Part shown: in pieces, positions 41,770-51,049 of the stretch | Layout: the number at the start of each line of letters is the position of its first letter | Numbering within the stretch: position 1 is the first letter of the stretch | DNA from: an uncultured Ruminococcus sp. | Lineage (GTDB): Bacteria > Bacillota > Clostridia > Oscillospirales > Acutalibacteraceae | Reading direction: 5' to 3' | NCBI GenBank assembly: GCA_958403905.1 | Contig: CATXZD010000009.1 | Location: forward strand, 40,149 to 104,148 | DNA: 64,000 nucleotides | The notes under the pieces: generated by a model | What the model was told of the DNA's origin: nothing | Databases searched by the model: none | Seen by the model: only the letters and a program-made list of their open reading frames with translations | Translations under genes and position numbers: made by a program

Positions 41770-43164
41770 TTGAAAAATCTTTTGTCTTTGCTAATTTGCG
41801 TAATTCTCATATTTTGCACAGCTTGTGCAAACTCCGAAAATACCAAGAACATTTCAGTAACTGTAAGTAATCTTCCGACCTATTATTATTCAGCAGAAGG
41901 AAGCGGAACAATGGATATAATCGAACGATACAATAAATACTGTAAAAGAAACGGTGAGTACGATAATCAGATTGAACTTGTAAAGTTTGAAAGCGACAAA
42001 ATTATGTACGATAAAATATCAACAGAAATTATGGCGGGAAAAGGCCCTGATATTTTCAGCTTTGATCTGCTTTTGCCTTTCGAAAAGCTTATTGGTAACG
42101 GCTCATTAGCCGATATTAACGAGCTGATAGAAAATGATACTGCTGAGGATAAATTAAATCTTAACGAATACAATAAAACAATTATGGATGCAGGAGTGTA
42201 TAACAGCAAGAGGTATATTATTCCTATTCTTTATAATTTTGATATTATGATTTCAAGTGAAAATATCCTCCATAAATTTGGTGTTAAATATAAGCAGGGA
42301 GATTCGCTTACTTACAGCGCTCTTGGAGAAAAGTTTAAGAACTATTTTGATAGCCCTGACAGTTTCAGTTTTTTGACTTCAGATGCTGCAAGGCACGGAA
42401 GAAAATCTATATTTTACAAATTTTTAAACGAATATGTTGATTTTAAAAATATGACAACGGATTTTGATACCGAAGAATTTACAAACAGCCTTGACATAAT
42501 GAGCGAAATTTACAGGAATTCAACGAAAGAAAACTATATTATCCTGGATAACGATAAAAAAGATATTGAATGGGGAGAGAGTAAAAATTTAATTTTCGAT
42601 GCATTATTTTCAGATGGCGGCTCGCCGAGAATAATTGAAAGCTTTTACAGAAGTAATTTTAACAACTACATTGAAAAGCCTGTTATTTTTAACGGACTGT
42701 CAAGAACAAAAAATTCGGGTAAAGCATATATGGAATATGCAGTTGCTATCAACAATAATTCAAAACATAAAGAAACAGCCTTTAAATTTATTAAATATCT
42801 TTTGTCAGAGCGAACACAAGAATATTATACAGGCATTTTATCAGGGTCTGATTTTGCAGGCTATACTTATGGTATTCCAGTACGTAATGAAACTTTTGAA
42901 CTGAATAAAAAACTGGGATTAAACGAATGTGATGATTACGGCTACACAATAAAAGTCCACGAGGAATACAGCGATTTCACAAAGGTTTATCTGGAAATGC
43001 TTGAAAATATCAACAGAGTATCAATTTACCCGAATGGAAATTATTCCTATTATGATATAAATGTGATTCAAAGTTCTGTTAATGATTATCTTGAAGGGAA
43101 AATATCTAAAGAAAAATTTATACGCCGGCTTACTACAGCTACCGAAACCTATTTAAAGGAGTAA
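41770..43164 (+). CDS. ABC importer substrate-binding lipoprotein 1
   Basis: 464-aa extracellular solute-binding protein. A short signal peptide ends in a lipobox with FCTAC (cysteine near residue 19). The mature part has the family 1 solute-binding pattern: KISTEIMAGKGPDIFSFD (about 75-95), LNEYNKTIMDAGVYNSKRYIIPI and KHKETAFKFIKYLLSERTQEYY near the end. The start is uncertain: TTG 41770 follows TTGGTGAT, while TTG 41758 and GTG 41761 are also in frame. Paired with a second binding protein and MalF/MalG-type permeases; the ligand is probably a carbohydrate, but this is inference. Confidence 0.85.
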   Translation: MKNLLSLLICVILIFCTACANSENTKNISVTVSNLPTYYYSAEGSGTMDIIERYNKYCKRNGEYDNQIELVKFESDKIMYDKISTEIMAGKGPDIFSFDLLLPFEKLIGNGSLADINELIENDTAEDKLNLNEYNKTIMDAGVYNSKRYIIPILYNFDIMISSENILHKFGVKYKQGDSLTYSALGEKFKNYFDSPDSFSFLTSDAARHGRKSIFYKFLNEYVDFKNMTTDFDTEEFTNSLDIMSEIYRNSTKENYIILDNDKKDIEWGESKNLIFDALFSDGGSPRIIESFYRSNFNNYIEKPVIFNGLSRTKNSGKAYMEYAVAINNNSKHKETAFKFIKYLLSERTQEYYTGILSGSDFAGYTYGIPVRNETFELNKKLGLNECDDYGYTIKVHEEYSDFTKVYLEMLENINRVSIYPNGNYSYYDINVIQSSVNDYLEGKISKEKFIRRLTTATETYLKE

Positions 43165-43169
43165 TAATT

Positions 43170-44465
43170 ATGATTAAAAAAGTAATAAGTCTAATTTTAT
43201 GCATACTGGCATTGACGGGATTTTCTGCCTGCAGTGACTCAACAGCCGTAGGTACAAAGAATAAAATTACAACATATACTCTTAAAAACTGGTACTCAAT
43301 TTCAGAAGGCAATAGTATATGGAATTATAACAAACATTGCAAGGACTCAGATAAAATGATAGAAATAGTTGAATTTGAAACTGAAGAGGAATTAAAAAAT
43401 AAGCTTAGCACCGAACTTATGAGCGGGGAAGGTCCTGATTTGATTTCTGCTGATTGCTTGTCAGCGGCAGGAATTTCATATGAAAAGCTCATTGATCAGG
43501 GGTGTTTTGCCGATATAAACGAAGTAATTAAAGCCGATACATCTCAAAATCAACTAAATCTTTCCGATTACAACGAGAAGGCATTGCATAGCGGAGTTAT
43601 AAACGGAAAAAGATATTTTATTCCATTTTACTTTATGCCGAATTTTTGTGTAGCATCACAACAGGAATTAGAAAAATATATAAATGCTGATACAAAGTCT
43701 TTGTCATACAATGATATTATTCAAATCAACAATAAAATTAATGAAGAGAAAAGCGACAAGGTTATTACGTCAAACGCTGACGATTATCTTTGGTCATATG
43801 TTTATGATAATGTTGATTTTATTAACAAAACTTATAATTTCGACGGAGAATTTTCATCAACAGCAGAAAAGTTAAAGGAATTAAAAGGTACTGGGGACGA
43901 AATAAAGGAAGTACTATTTCAAGAGTTTGTTATTTCGCCCTATCAGATATATGAATATTGTGCGGAAATTGAGAAAAACGGAGAAACAGCAAGGATAATA
44001 GGAAAGCCGTCAATTGACACCGACGTATTGAGCGCTCAGATGTGTGGTATTTATTTTATAAATAAAAACTCCGATAAAAAACAAGATATACTGGAATTTA
44101 TAAAATATGCATTGTCTGAAAAAGGACAAAATGATGTTGCGGGCACAGATATTGAAAAATACGATAACACAACAAGTTATTACGACGGTTCATACTTCCC
44201 GGTAAATAAGAAATCATACAAATCACTTATGAATAATGCTAAAAAGTTAAAATATCTTGATGATACCATAAAAATAAGTAATGAAAGCGTAGAACAGCTT
44301 GAAAATATGCTTGCACAAATTTCAGATTTTCAATTTTCGCAAAGTACAAATTATATGACAGAAGTCGGCAGTGAGCTGATAAACGACTATGTTGACGGAA
44401 AAATTAGTATAAGTAAGTTTGTTGAAGGTTTGAAAACTAAGACAAAAATCTATATGGAAGAATGA
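43170..44465 (+). CDS. ABC importer substrate-binding lipoprotein 2
   Basis: 431 aa, homologous in layout to the preceding protein: signal peptide with lipobox FSAC (Cys 21), KLSTELMSGEGPDLISAD (about 85-102), NGKRYFIPFYFMPN and ILEFIKYALSEKGQND. The two proteins are clearly diverged duplicates. GGAG precedes the ATG, 5 bases behind the first gene. Two binding proteins in one operon may widen the ligand range or deliver to one permease pair. Confidence 0.88.
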   Translation: MIKKVISLILCILALTGFSACSDSTAVGTKNKITTYTLKNWYSISEGNSIWNYNKHCKDSDKMIEIVEFETEEELKNKLSTELMSGEGPDLISADCLSAAGISYEKLIDQGCFADINEVIKADTSQNQLNLSDYNEKALHSGVINGKRYFIPFYFMPNFCVASQQELEKYINADTKSLSYNDIIQINNKINEEKSDKVITSNADDYLWSYVYDNVDFINKTYNFDGEFSSTAEKLKELKGTGDEIKEVLFQEFVISPYQIYEYCAEIEKNGETARIIGKPSIDTDVLSAQMCGIYFINKNSDKKQDILEFIKYALSEKGQNDVAGTDIEKYDNTTSYYDGSYFPVNKKSYKSLMNNAKKLKYLDDTIKISNESVEQLENMLAQISDFQFSQSTNYMTEVGSELINDYVDGKISISKFVEGLKTKTKIYMEE

Positions 44466-44469
44466 TATT

Positions 44470-45320
44470 ATGACAAGAAAAAGAAAAGACTATCTTACAG
44501 CATTTTTGTTTGTTTTGCCGTCACTTATCGGGATTGCAATTTTTTATGTTGTTCCATACATAATCTGCATTATCAAAAGTTTATACATTGGGCAGGAATT
44601 TGTAGGACTGATAAACTATATTCAGCTTTTCAGTAACAATACATTTATTCTTGCATTAAAGAATACAGTGATATTTACAGTTGTTGCAATACCTTTGCTT
44701 ATGATTATTTCATTTTTGATTGCACTTTTTCTTAACTCATTCAAAAAAATTTCATCATTTTTCAGAAGTGCGTTTCTTATTCCTGTTGTTGTTCCGGTTG
44801 CGTCGCTTATCTGCGTTTGGCAGATTGTTTTTGACGACTACGGGGCAATCAACGGACTATTAAATACATTAGATATTGATACCGTGGAGTTTTCAGCTCT
44901 GAATTTTCAATGGGAATGATAATTTTTATATATGTTTGGAAATACTGCGGATTTTGCGTGATTTTGTTTACTGCGGGTCTTGCTAATGTTCCAAAATCTC
45001 TTTATGAAGGTGCAAAACTTGACGGCGCAAATTCATTTCAGCTTGTAACTAAAGTCACAATACCGATGATTACACCAACTACTTTCTTTGTCTTTCTTAT
45101 AGAAATAATATATTCTTTTAAAATTTTCCGTGAGGTATTTGCTTTGTTTGGCAACTATCCGAATGAACACATTTATTTTTTGCAGAATTTTATAAACAAC
45201 AATTATTATAATCTCAACTATCCGAGATTATCATCTGCATCTATAATCCTTTCAGTTTTTATAATAATTATTCTGCTTGTTTTCTTTATTTTTGAACGTA
45301 AACACAGTTTTTCGGAATAG
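44470..45320 (+). pseudogene. MalF-type ABC permease with a frameshift
   Basis: The first frame (44470-44919, 149 codons) codes for the N-terminal half: helices at about residues 10-30, 70-95, 103-125, ending ALNFQWE and stop. The second frame (44910-45320) continues with MGMIIFIYVWKYCGFCVILF, the EAA loop LYEGAKLDGANSFQLVTKVTIPMI and the last helices. The two frames meet at a run of G near 44912-44914: one extra G would read FQWGMII and restore a protein of 282 residues. Thus a single-base deletion has broken the gene, or the assembly is wrong there. Confidence 0.85.
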
Positions 45321-45330
45321 AGAGGGTAGT

Positions 45331-46155
45331 ATGAAAAAGATTATAAAATACATATTCCTGTTACTTGTCACAGCAATATTTCTGTTTCCTGTTGTGTATA
45401 TGATAGCCTGTTCCTTTATGTCAAGCTCACAAATAAGCAAAATGCTCGACTTTGCAAACGGAGAATATAAGGATTTAAATATGATTCCGGAAATGTTTAC
45501 ACTTGAGCAGTTCTATCAGGTGCTTTTCAGACGTCCTGAATATCTGCTGAAATTCTGGAATTCCGTAATCATAACTTTACCTACGGTAATCGGTCAGGTT
45601 GTTGTGTCCTCATTTGCGGCATTTGCTTTTGCAAAGTTAAAATTCCCGTTTCGGGACAAACTGTTTTTCATTTACATTGTTTTGTTGATTCTGCCATTGC
45701 AGGTAACACTTGTTCCAAATTATATTATTCTGGATAATATGAATTTACTAAATAATTTTCTTGCAATAATATTACCCGGAACATTCTCAACTTTCGGTAT
45801 TTGTCTGTTAAGGCAGAGTATTAAATATATTCCTGACTCATCAATTGAGGCAGCAAGGATAGACGGAGCTTCGTATTTCAGAATTTTTACAAGAATTGTT
45901 ATACCGCAGATAAAAGGAGGACTCATAACGCTGACATTGCTTTGCTTTATTGACAATTGGAATGTGGTTGAACAACCTTTAATTTATTTTGAAGATAATT
46001 CAATGTATCCGCTTTCAATTACAATGGCAGATATAAGCAATTCAGACTACGGTATTATATTTGCCTGCGGAGTAATGTTTATGATTCCTGCACTTGTTAT
46101 CTATTTCTACGGTCACAAAGATATTAACTTATCAATCTCTGATATTGAAAAGTGA
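45331..46155 (+). CDS. MalG-type ABC permease
   Basis: 274-aa inner permease subunit with six membrane helices and the EAA loop EAARIDGASYFRIFTRIVIPQIKGGL (about 185-210) that docks the ATPase. It belongs to the carbohydrate uptake transporter-1 group together with the upstream MalF-type gene. No ATP-binding gene is in the operon, so a shared MsmK-like ATPase is expected. ATG 45331 has AGAGGG upstream. Confidence 0.93.
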   Translation: MKKIIKYIFLLLVTAIFLFPVVYMIACSFMSSSQISKMLDFANGEYKDLNMIPEMFTLEQFYQVLFRRPEYLLKFWNSVIITLPTVIGQVVVSSFAAFAFAKLKFPFRDKLFFIYIVLLILPLQVTLVPNYIILDNMNLLNNFLAIILPGTFSTFGICLLRQSIKYIPDSSIEAARIDGASYFRIFTRIVIPQIKGGLITLTLLCFIDNWNVVEQPLIYFEDNSMYPLSITMADISNSDYGIIFACGVMFMIPALVIYFYGHKDINLSISDIEK

Positions 46156-46162
46156 GGTTTTT

Positions 46163-46564
46163 ATGAAACAGGATAAATACAAAAAAATGGCTATGAAATT
46201 TGGGGCATTATTTTTTGTTGTGGTGTTATTTCTTACATATTTTTCAAAGACAATTGATAACTTGCTTTTGCCAAAGGTAAAAGTTTCAGATGTAATTACA
46301 GGAAGCCTTTCAGAATATCCCGACACTATGCACACGCATTATTTATTACCGCTTTCGTCGGTTGTATCAGAAGAAGTATATGTTATATTTACTGATGAAA
46401 AGGGAGAAGTAACAGTAAATGCAGTATCGGTAAATATCTGCGGCAGTAATGACCTATATTATGAAGTAACGTCAGAGTCTCTTTTTTCGGATATGCAGGT
46501 GGTATATAAGACATCAAAAGAAATCTTTGACGGTGACAGGGTATATGTAGAGGAGGGGGAATGA
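46163..46564 (+). CDS. Small single-pass membrane protein of the ABC operon
   Basis: 133 aa: cytoplasmic basic start, one membrane helix (about residues 12-29) and an extracytoplasmic domain of about 100 residues rich in beta strands (VSEEVYVIFTDEKGEVTVNA). It resembles the short periplasmic adaptors near MacB-like permeases in topology only; no family is recognised. GTGAGG precedes the ATG. It overlaps the next gene by 4 bases (ATGA), which suggests that the two products work together. Confidence 0.6.
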   Translation: MKQDKYKKMAMKFGALFFVVVLFLTYFSKTIDNLLLPKVKVSDVITGSLSEYPDTMHTHYLLPLSSVVSEEVYVIFTDEKGEVTVNAVSVNICGSNDLYYEVTSESLFSDMQVVYKTSKEIFDGDRVYVEEGE

Positions 46565-47673
46565 TGAAAAGAATTTTGCCAAGTCTAATTCTTTTTATAA
46601 TTATTATTGTATCTTTCTTCTATTTTACGACTAATATAACAAATCAGTTTCCAAACGCAACTCTGATGAATTATAATTTAAAATCTTCCAAAGAACCTCT
46701 CACCATAGCCGATATGGAAACACTTTTTGAAAGTATTTCAAATAACGGTGTTGCATTTTGCTGCGAGTATAAAGAAGTGAAAATTAAAGAAGAAGCTGTT
46801 ACCATGGCGCTTGTAAACGAGAATTTTCTCAATGTTATGAATATAAGTTTAAAAGAAGGTATTTCTGAAAATAATATTACAAACAAGGCTTATTCTGCTG
46901 TAATAAGCGATAAACTCGCATTAAAATTATTTTTTAACAAAAAAGCAGAAAATAAAAAATTAAATATTCTCGGTAAAGACTTTAAAATAACAGATGTGTA
47001 TAATATAAGTTCAAGTATTTTTGATGACATTTCAAAAGACGGTAAGGAACGTATTTATATACCGTACACCTGCGTTGATAACTATGAAGATATTAATATT
47101 GATTCAATTGCTTATTTAAATAATTCGCTATCAGCGCCTTTGATAGAGCAAATGAATTTAAGTCAATACAATTCGGTTAATTTTACGGAAAAAGGTAAGG
47201 TTATCCATACATTTGAACATCTGATGTGTTTTTGCTTATTTACAGGTTTCTGCATAATCTCAATAAAAATATGGTACTTACTGTGCAGAAAGTATTTCAG
47301 AGAAATTAAAGATAATCTAAAAGAAAACTACATTCTTAAATCAATTGCTTCAATACCTACAAAATATTTATTATTGATTCTTGCAGGAATCGGCATACCA
47401 TTGACTCTTCTGTGTATATTTTTCTGTTCGGATTTCAGTGTTTACATAGTTTCAAAATATGTGCCGAATGACAATATCTTTGATGTAACGCATTATATAA
47501 GCTCAATTATTGAAAATGAAAATATTTCAAATACATTCGCACTTACAGGAAATAATTATCTATTTACTTTATATTCAAAAACGTTTTACATCTTAATATC
47601 TATTTTTACTTTGTTTATTATCTCACACTTTATTATAATTTGTAAGGTTTTAAATAAGCTGAAAACTATGTAA
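46561..47673 (+). CDS. MacB/FtsX-like permease without an ATPase
   Basis: 370 aa. An N-terminal helix (about residues 6-25) is followed by a large extracytoplasmic domain (about 26-215; ALVNENFLNVMNISLKEGI, AVISDKLALKLFFNKK, LNILGKDFKITDVYNISSS), which has the MacB periplasmic core pattern, and then three helices at about 220-240, 268-292 and 340-362. This is the topology of FtsX/MacB permeases. No cognate ATPase is encoded nearby, which is unusual. Start ATG 46561 or 46564; AGGAGGGGG precedes. It ends the operon at a poor terminator. Confidence 0.7.
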   Translation: MMKRILPSLILFIIIIVSFFYFTTNITNQFPNATLMNYNLKSSKEPLTIADMETLFESISNNGVAFCCEYKEVKIKEEAVTMALVNENFLNVMNISLKEGISENNITNKAYSAVISDKLALKLFFNKKAENKKLNILGKDFKITDVYNISSSIFDDISKDGKERIYIPYTCVDNYEDINIDSIAYLNNSLSAPLIEQMNLSQYNSVNFTEKGKVIHTFEHLMCFCLFTGFCIISIKIWYLLCRKYFREIKDNLKENYILKSIASIPTKYLLLILAGIGIPLTLLCIFFCSDFSVYIVSKYVPNDNIFDVTHYISSIIENENISNTFALTGNNYLFTLYSKTFYILISIFTLFIISHFIIICKVLNKLKTM

Positions 47674-47945
47674 AATGAACCAGTAAAAATGCTTTTCTAT
47701 CTTTTATAATTTTTTTGAAATAATTGTAATACTGCTTGTTTTTTAATACGTGTACGTTTAATTTACAATATATAACGCTTATGCTAAAAAGACATATTTT
47801 AGTTATATTAGCATTAGTTCTCTGTAATAACAGTTAATAATTATCATTATATGTGTATTAATTAATAATATTGCAATAATAACTTGTAATAGCAAAAAAT
47901 AAATGCTATTATTAAATCAAGAAAATTATGAAAGGAATATAGATT

Positions 47946-48845
47946 ATGAACAAATCGAAAACAGTAAATAAAAACATTGCTATAATTGTTGCTGTTGCTA
48001 TTTCCATAATAATGGCCGTAACATCAGTAGTATGTACAGCCCTTGGAGCTGACCGTAATACAGACAACAACACATACTTAACTGACGCTAAAGGCGTTGT
48101 AACCGATTTTGTAAACAACGAAAGCTACAACAATTTCACTTTTATGGACAGCCTTTTTGCAAAAGCAAATATTGTATCCACCTGTGTAGATGAACAGACA
48201 AATGTTGAAATAACTGCTGATATTGCAAAAAATCTTAGTCTCAACTCGTTTATAGTAACTGACCCGGATGGCAAAATAATCAATGCTACTGATACTGATA
48301 AAATCGGCACAAACATTCTTGACGATAAAAATACAAATCAGTTTAAAAAAGTGTTAAAAGGTATAGCGTATAAAAGCACAACTGAGCCAAAAGCTGTTGA
48401 AGGAGAAAACGGTATTTATAATGTTATGGCTTGTGTAACACGCTCAACAGGTGGTGTTGTTGTTATAGATATTGACACCGACACTTATACTTCAGTTACC
48501 GGCGAAAACCTTGCGAAAAGCTGCAAGGGCGATACAATTATTGCCAAAGACGGAAAAATTATAAGTTCAAACTTTGATATTGCCGAAGCAACCGAGCTTA
48601 AAATTCTTGGAATTACAGAAGATAAGCTGAAGGCTGATGCGTTTACAGTAACAGTTGATGACATTAATTATTCACTCAGTGCCGAGAAGGTTGATGATTA
48701 CACAGTAATTAGCGGTGCAGTTATAGTAGAAAGTGGATTCAATTATATTTTTGGAGCTATAATACCTATTGCTGTATGTGCGGTAATGATTCTTTTGTCA
48801 GTAATTGTATTTACCATATCAGCTAAGAAACAAGAAATTCAATAA
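47946..48845 (+). CDS. Orphan Cache-like sensory membrane protein
   Basis: 299 aa. One helix at about residues 10-32 and one at about 268-292 flank an extracytoplasmic domain of about 230 residues (SFIVTDPDGKIINATDTDKIGTNILDD...GGVVVIDIDTDTY), which has the double-Cache pattern of chemoreceptors and sensor kinases. After the last helix only 7 residues follow, so no kinase, HAMP, methyl-accepting or cyclase domain is attached. GAAAGGA precedes the ATG. The role is unknown; it could be a ligand-binding partner of another protein. The upstream stretch 47674-47945 shows no gene. Confidence 0.7.
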   Translation: MNKSKTVNKNIAIIVAVAISIIMAVTSVVCTALGADRNTDNNTYLTDAKGVVTDFVNNESYNNFTFMDSLFAKANIVSTCVDEQTNVEITADIAKNLSLNSFIVTDPDGKIINATDTDKIGTNILDDKNTNQFKKVLKGIAYKSTTEPKAVEGENGIYNVMACVTRSTGGVVVIDIDTDTYTSVTGENLAKSCKGDTIIAKDGKIISSNFDIAEATELKILGITEDKLKADAFTVTVDDINYSLSAEKVDDYTVISGAVIVESGFNYIFGAIIPIAVCAVMILLSVIVFTISAKKQEIQ

Positions 48846-48854
48846 TACTGATAT

Positions 48855-48897
48855 AAAAATAGCAAGTGAGAGTATGTGATTTTCACTTGCTATTTTT
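48855..48897. terminator. Terminator of the Cache-like gene
   Basis: AAAAATAGCAAGTGA and its exact complement enclose a 13-base loop. Confidence 0.85.
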
Positions 48898-48976
48898 GCA
48901 TAAATTCAAAATAAATACATTTAAAGTGGCAATGAAAAATTGTCGCTTTTTTTCATACATGAAAAGGGGAGAGAGG

Positions 48977-49186
48977 TCATTTTACAAACTTCTCAATGCC
49001 AAGCACATAATCGCTTGAAACCTTATAAAGGCAGCACAGCGCAATCAAATGTCTTATAGGAAGTTCTCGCTTTCCGCTTTCATATTTACTGTATTGTTCC
49101 TGGCGAGTGTGAAGAATAAAAGCAATCTGCTGTTGAGTGTATCCGTTGCGAATTCTAAGTTCTTTTAATCTTTTACAATAATCCAT
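48977..49186 (-). CDS. XRE-family transcriptional regulator
   Basis: 69-aa single helix-turn-helix protein: KRLKELRIRNGYTQQQIAFI, HTRQEQYSKYESGKRELPI, LIALCCLYKVSSDYVLG. This is the standard Cro/C1 fold. It is transcribed alone and away from gdhA with about 400 bases between; the ribosome site is GAGGTGA. Its target is unknown. Confidence 0.88.
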   Translation of the reverse strand: MDYCKRLKELRIRNGYTQQQIAFILHTRQEQYSKYESGKRELPIRHLIALCCLYKVSSDYVLGIEKFVK

Positions 49187-49467
49187 AAGTCACCTCAAAA
49201 AATATTACAATTTGTATTATTTACATAATTATAACATGTTAATATGTCTGTTTGCAACTAATATTAATGTTTAATTATATGTTAAAAACAAACTTCTTAA
49301 TTATACAAAACATATTTCAGTATGTTGAAAGTTGATTTTAAGATTTATAATGCAGTTTTATTTTATAAAATCATTGCGATTTTATTATTTAAAATTGCAG
49401 AAAAATTAATTAAAATCGAAAAAATTAAAAAAAATCGAGAAATTTTGCAAGAAAGTTATAATTATTG

Positions 49468-49496
49468 TTGCAAAATTCTAAAAAATATAGTATTAT
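49468..49496 (+). promoter_or_regulatory. Promoter of gdhA
   Basis: TTGCAA (49468-49473), a 17-base spacer and TATTAT (49491-49496). The region 49187-49460 is AT-rich with no gene. Confidence 0.55.
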
Positions 49497-49502
49497 AAAA
49501 AA

Positions 49503-49590
49503 GTCAGCAGAGCATAATGTTAATTAGCAGGTCGTGCTGAATGCCGAAAGGCAAAGTTTTTTTGAATTTTCATTTAAGGAGGAACATACA
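49503..49590 (+). promoter_or_regulatory. Structured leader of gdhA
   Basis: Two small hairpins stand in tandem: AGCA-GGTCG-TGCT and TGCC-GAAA-GGCA (GNRA loop), followed by AAAG and a run of seven T. An upstream AGCA can compete for TGCT. It may be an attenuator or ribosome-site regulator; no known riboswitch is recognised. Confidence 0.4.
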
Positions 49591-50922
49591 ATGTCGTATG
49601 TAAGTGAGCAGCTTGAAAAGCTGAAAGCAAAAAATGCAAATGAGCCCGAATTTATTCAGGCAGCAACTGAGGTTCTTACTTCTCTTGAACCTGTATTTGA
49701 GCAGAATCCCAAGTATGAAGAAGCAGGAATTCTTGAAAGAATCACAGAACCCGAAAGAGTAGTAATGTTCAGAGTACCCTGGGTTGACGATAACGGCAAG
49801 GTTCAGGTTAACCGTGGTTTCAGAGTACAGTTTAACAGCGCAATCGGTCCGTACAAGGGTGGTTTAAGATTACATCCCTCTGTTAATCTTGGCGTAATTA
49901 AATTCCTTGGTTTTGAGCAGATTTTCAAGAACTCTCTTACAGGTCTTCCTATCGGCGGCGGTAAGGGTGGCTCTGACTTTGATCCTAAAGGCAAGAGCGA
50001 TAACGAAGTTATGTCATTCTGCCAGAGCTTTATGACTGAGCTTTGTAAGCACATCGGTGCTGACACAGACGTTCCTGCCGGTGATATCGGTACAGGTGCT
50101 CGTGAAATTGGTTATATGTTCGGTCAGTATAAGAGAATCAAGAACGTATACGAAGGTGTTCTCACAGGTAAGGGCCTTAACTGGGGCGGTTCACTTGCAA
50201 GAACAGAAGCAACAGGCTATGGTCTTCTTTACCTTACAGAAGCAATGCTCAAGGATAACGGTAAGGACATCAACGGTGCTACTGTTTGTGTTTCCGGCGC
50301 AGGAAATGTTGCTATTTACGCTACTCAGAAAGCTACACAGCTTGGCGCTAAGGTTGTAACAATGTCTGATTCAACAGGTTGGATTTATGATGCTGAAGGA
50401 ATTGATCTCGATGCTATCAAGGAAATTAAGGAAGTTAAGAGACAGCGCCTTACAGAGTATAAGAACTATCGTCCTAACTCTGAGTATCACGAAGGCAAGT
50501 TTGATTGGTCAGTTAAGTGCGATGTTGCTTTACCTTGTGCTACACAGAACGAGCTTAACGAAGAAGACGCTAAAAGACTTATTGCAAACGGTTGCTATGC
50601 TGTGGCTGAAGGTGCTAATATGCCTACTACACTTGAAGCTACAAAGCTTATTCAGGAATCAGGTATTCTCTTTGCTCCCGGTAAGGCTGCTAACGCAGGC
50701 GGCGTAGCTACTTCAGCTCTTGAGATGAGCCAGAACTCAATGAGACTCTCTTGGACATTTGAAGAAGTTGACGCAAAACTCAAGGATATTATGGTTAATA
50801 TCTATAACAATATCGCTACTGCTGCTAAGAAGTACGGCTATGATGGCAACTATGTTGTAGGCGCTAACATTGCCGGCTTTGAAAAGGTTGCTGACGCAAT
50901 GATTGCACAGGGCGTATGCTAA
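49591..50922 (+). CDS. gdhA: Glutamate dehydrogenase GdhA (NADP-type)
   Basis: Interconverts 2-oxoglutarate plus ammonia and glutamate. The 443-aa protein is full length for the hexameric bacterial class. It has VPWVDDNGKVQVNRGFRVQ, the catalytic lysine in GPYKGGLRLHPSVNLGVIKFLGFEQIFKNSLTGLPIGGGKGG, and the Rossmann motif VCVSGAGNVAIYATQK (about 235). ATG 49591 has AAGGAGG 7 bases upstream; an in-frame GTG at 49534 falls inside the leader hairpin. Codons are biased (GCT, AAG, GGT) as in highly expressed genes. Confidence 0.97.
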   Translation: MSYVSEQLEKLKAKNANEPEFIQAATEVLTSLEPVFEQNPKYEEAGILERITEPERVVMFRVPWVDDNGKVQVNRGFRVQFNSAIGPYKGGLRLHPSVNLGVIKFLGFEQIFKNSLTGLPIGGGKGGSDFDPKGKSDNEVMSFCQSFMTELCKHIGADTDVPAGDIGTGAREIGYMFGQYKRIKNVYEGVLTGKGLNWGGSLARTEATGYGLLYLTEAMLKDNGKDINGATVCVSGAGNVAIYATQKATQLGAKVVTMSDSTGWIYDAEGIDLDAIKEIKEVKRQRLTEYKNYRPNSEYHEGKFDWSVKCDVALPCATQNELNEEDAKRLIANGCYAVAEGANMPTTLEATKLIQESGILFAPGKAANAGGVATSALEMSQNSMRLSWTFEEVDAKLKDIMVNIYNNIATAAKKYGYDGNYVVGANIAGFEKVADAMIAQGVC

Positions 50923-50953
50923 TTTTTTAAAACATTTTCTTTATATTACTGCA

Positions 50954-50992
50954 AACAGCAGACCGTTTTTAGTTGCGGTCTGCTGTTTTTTT
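50954..50992 (+). terminator. Terminator of gdhA
   Basis: AACAGCAGACCG pairs exactly with CGGTCTGCTGTT, followed by a run of T. Confidence 0.9.
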
Positions 50993-51049
50993 GTTGATTT
51001 ATATTTTATTTCTGATATAATGAAATTGTAATATTAAAGGATGATTATT

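Noticed and set aside
49534..49591. Longer GdhA starting at GTG 49534
   Set aside because: It would begin inside the leader hairpins; ATG 49591 has a perfect AAGGAGG and the usual N terminus of the family.
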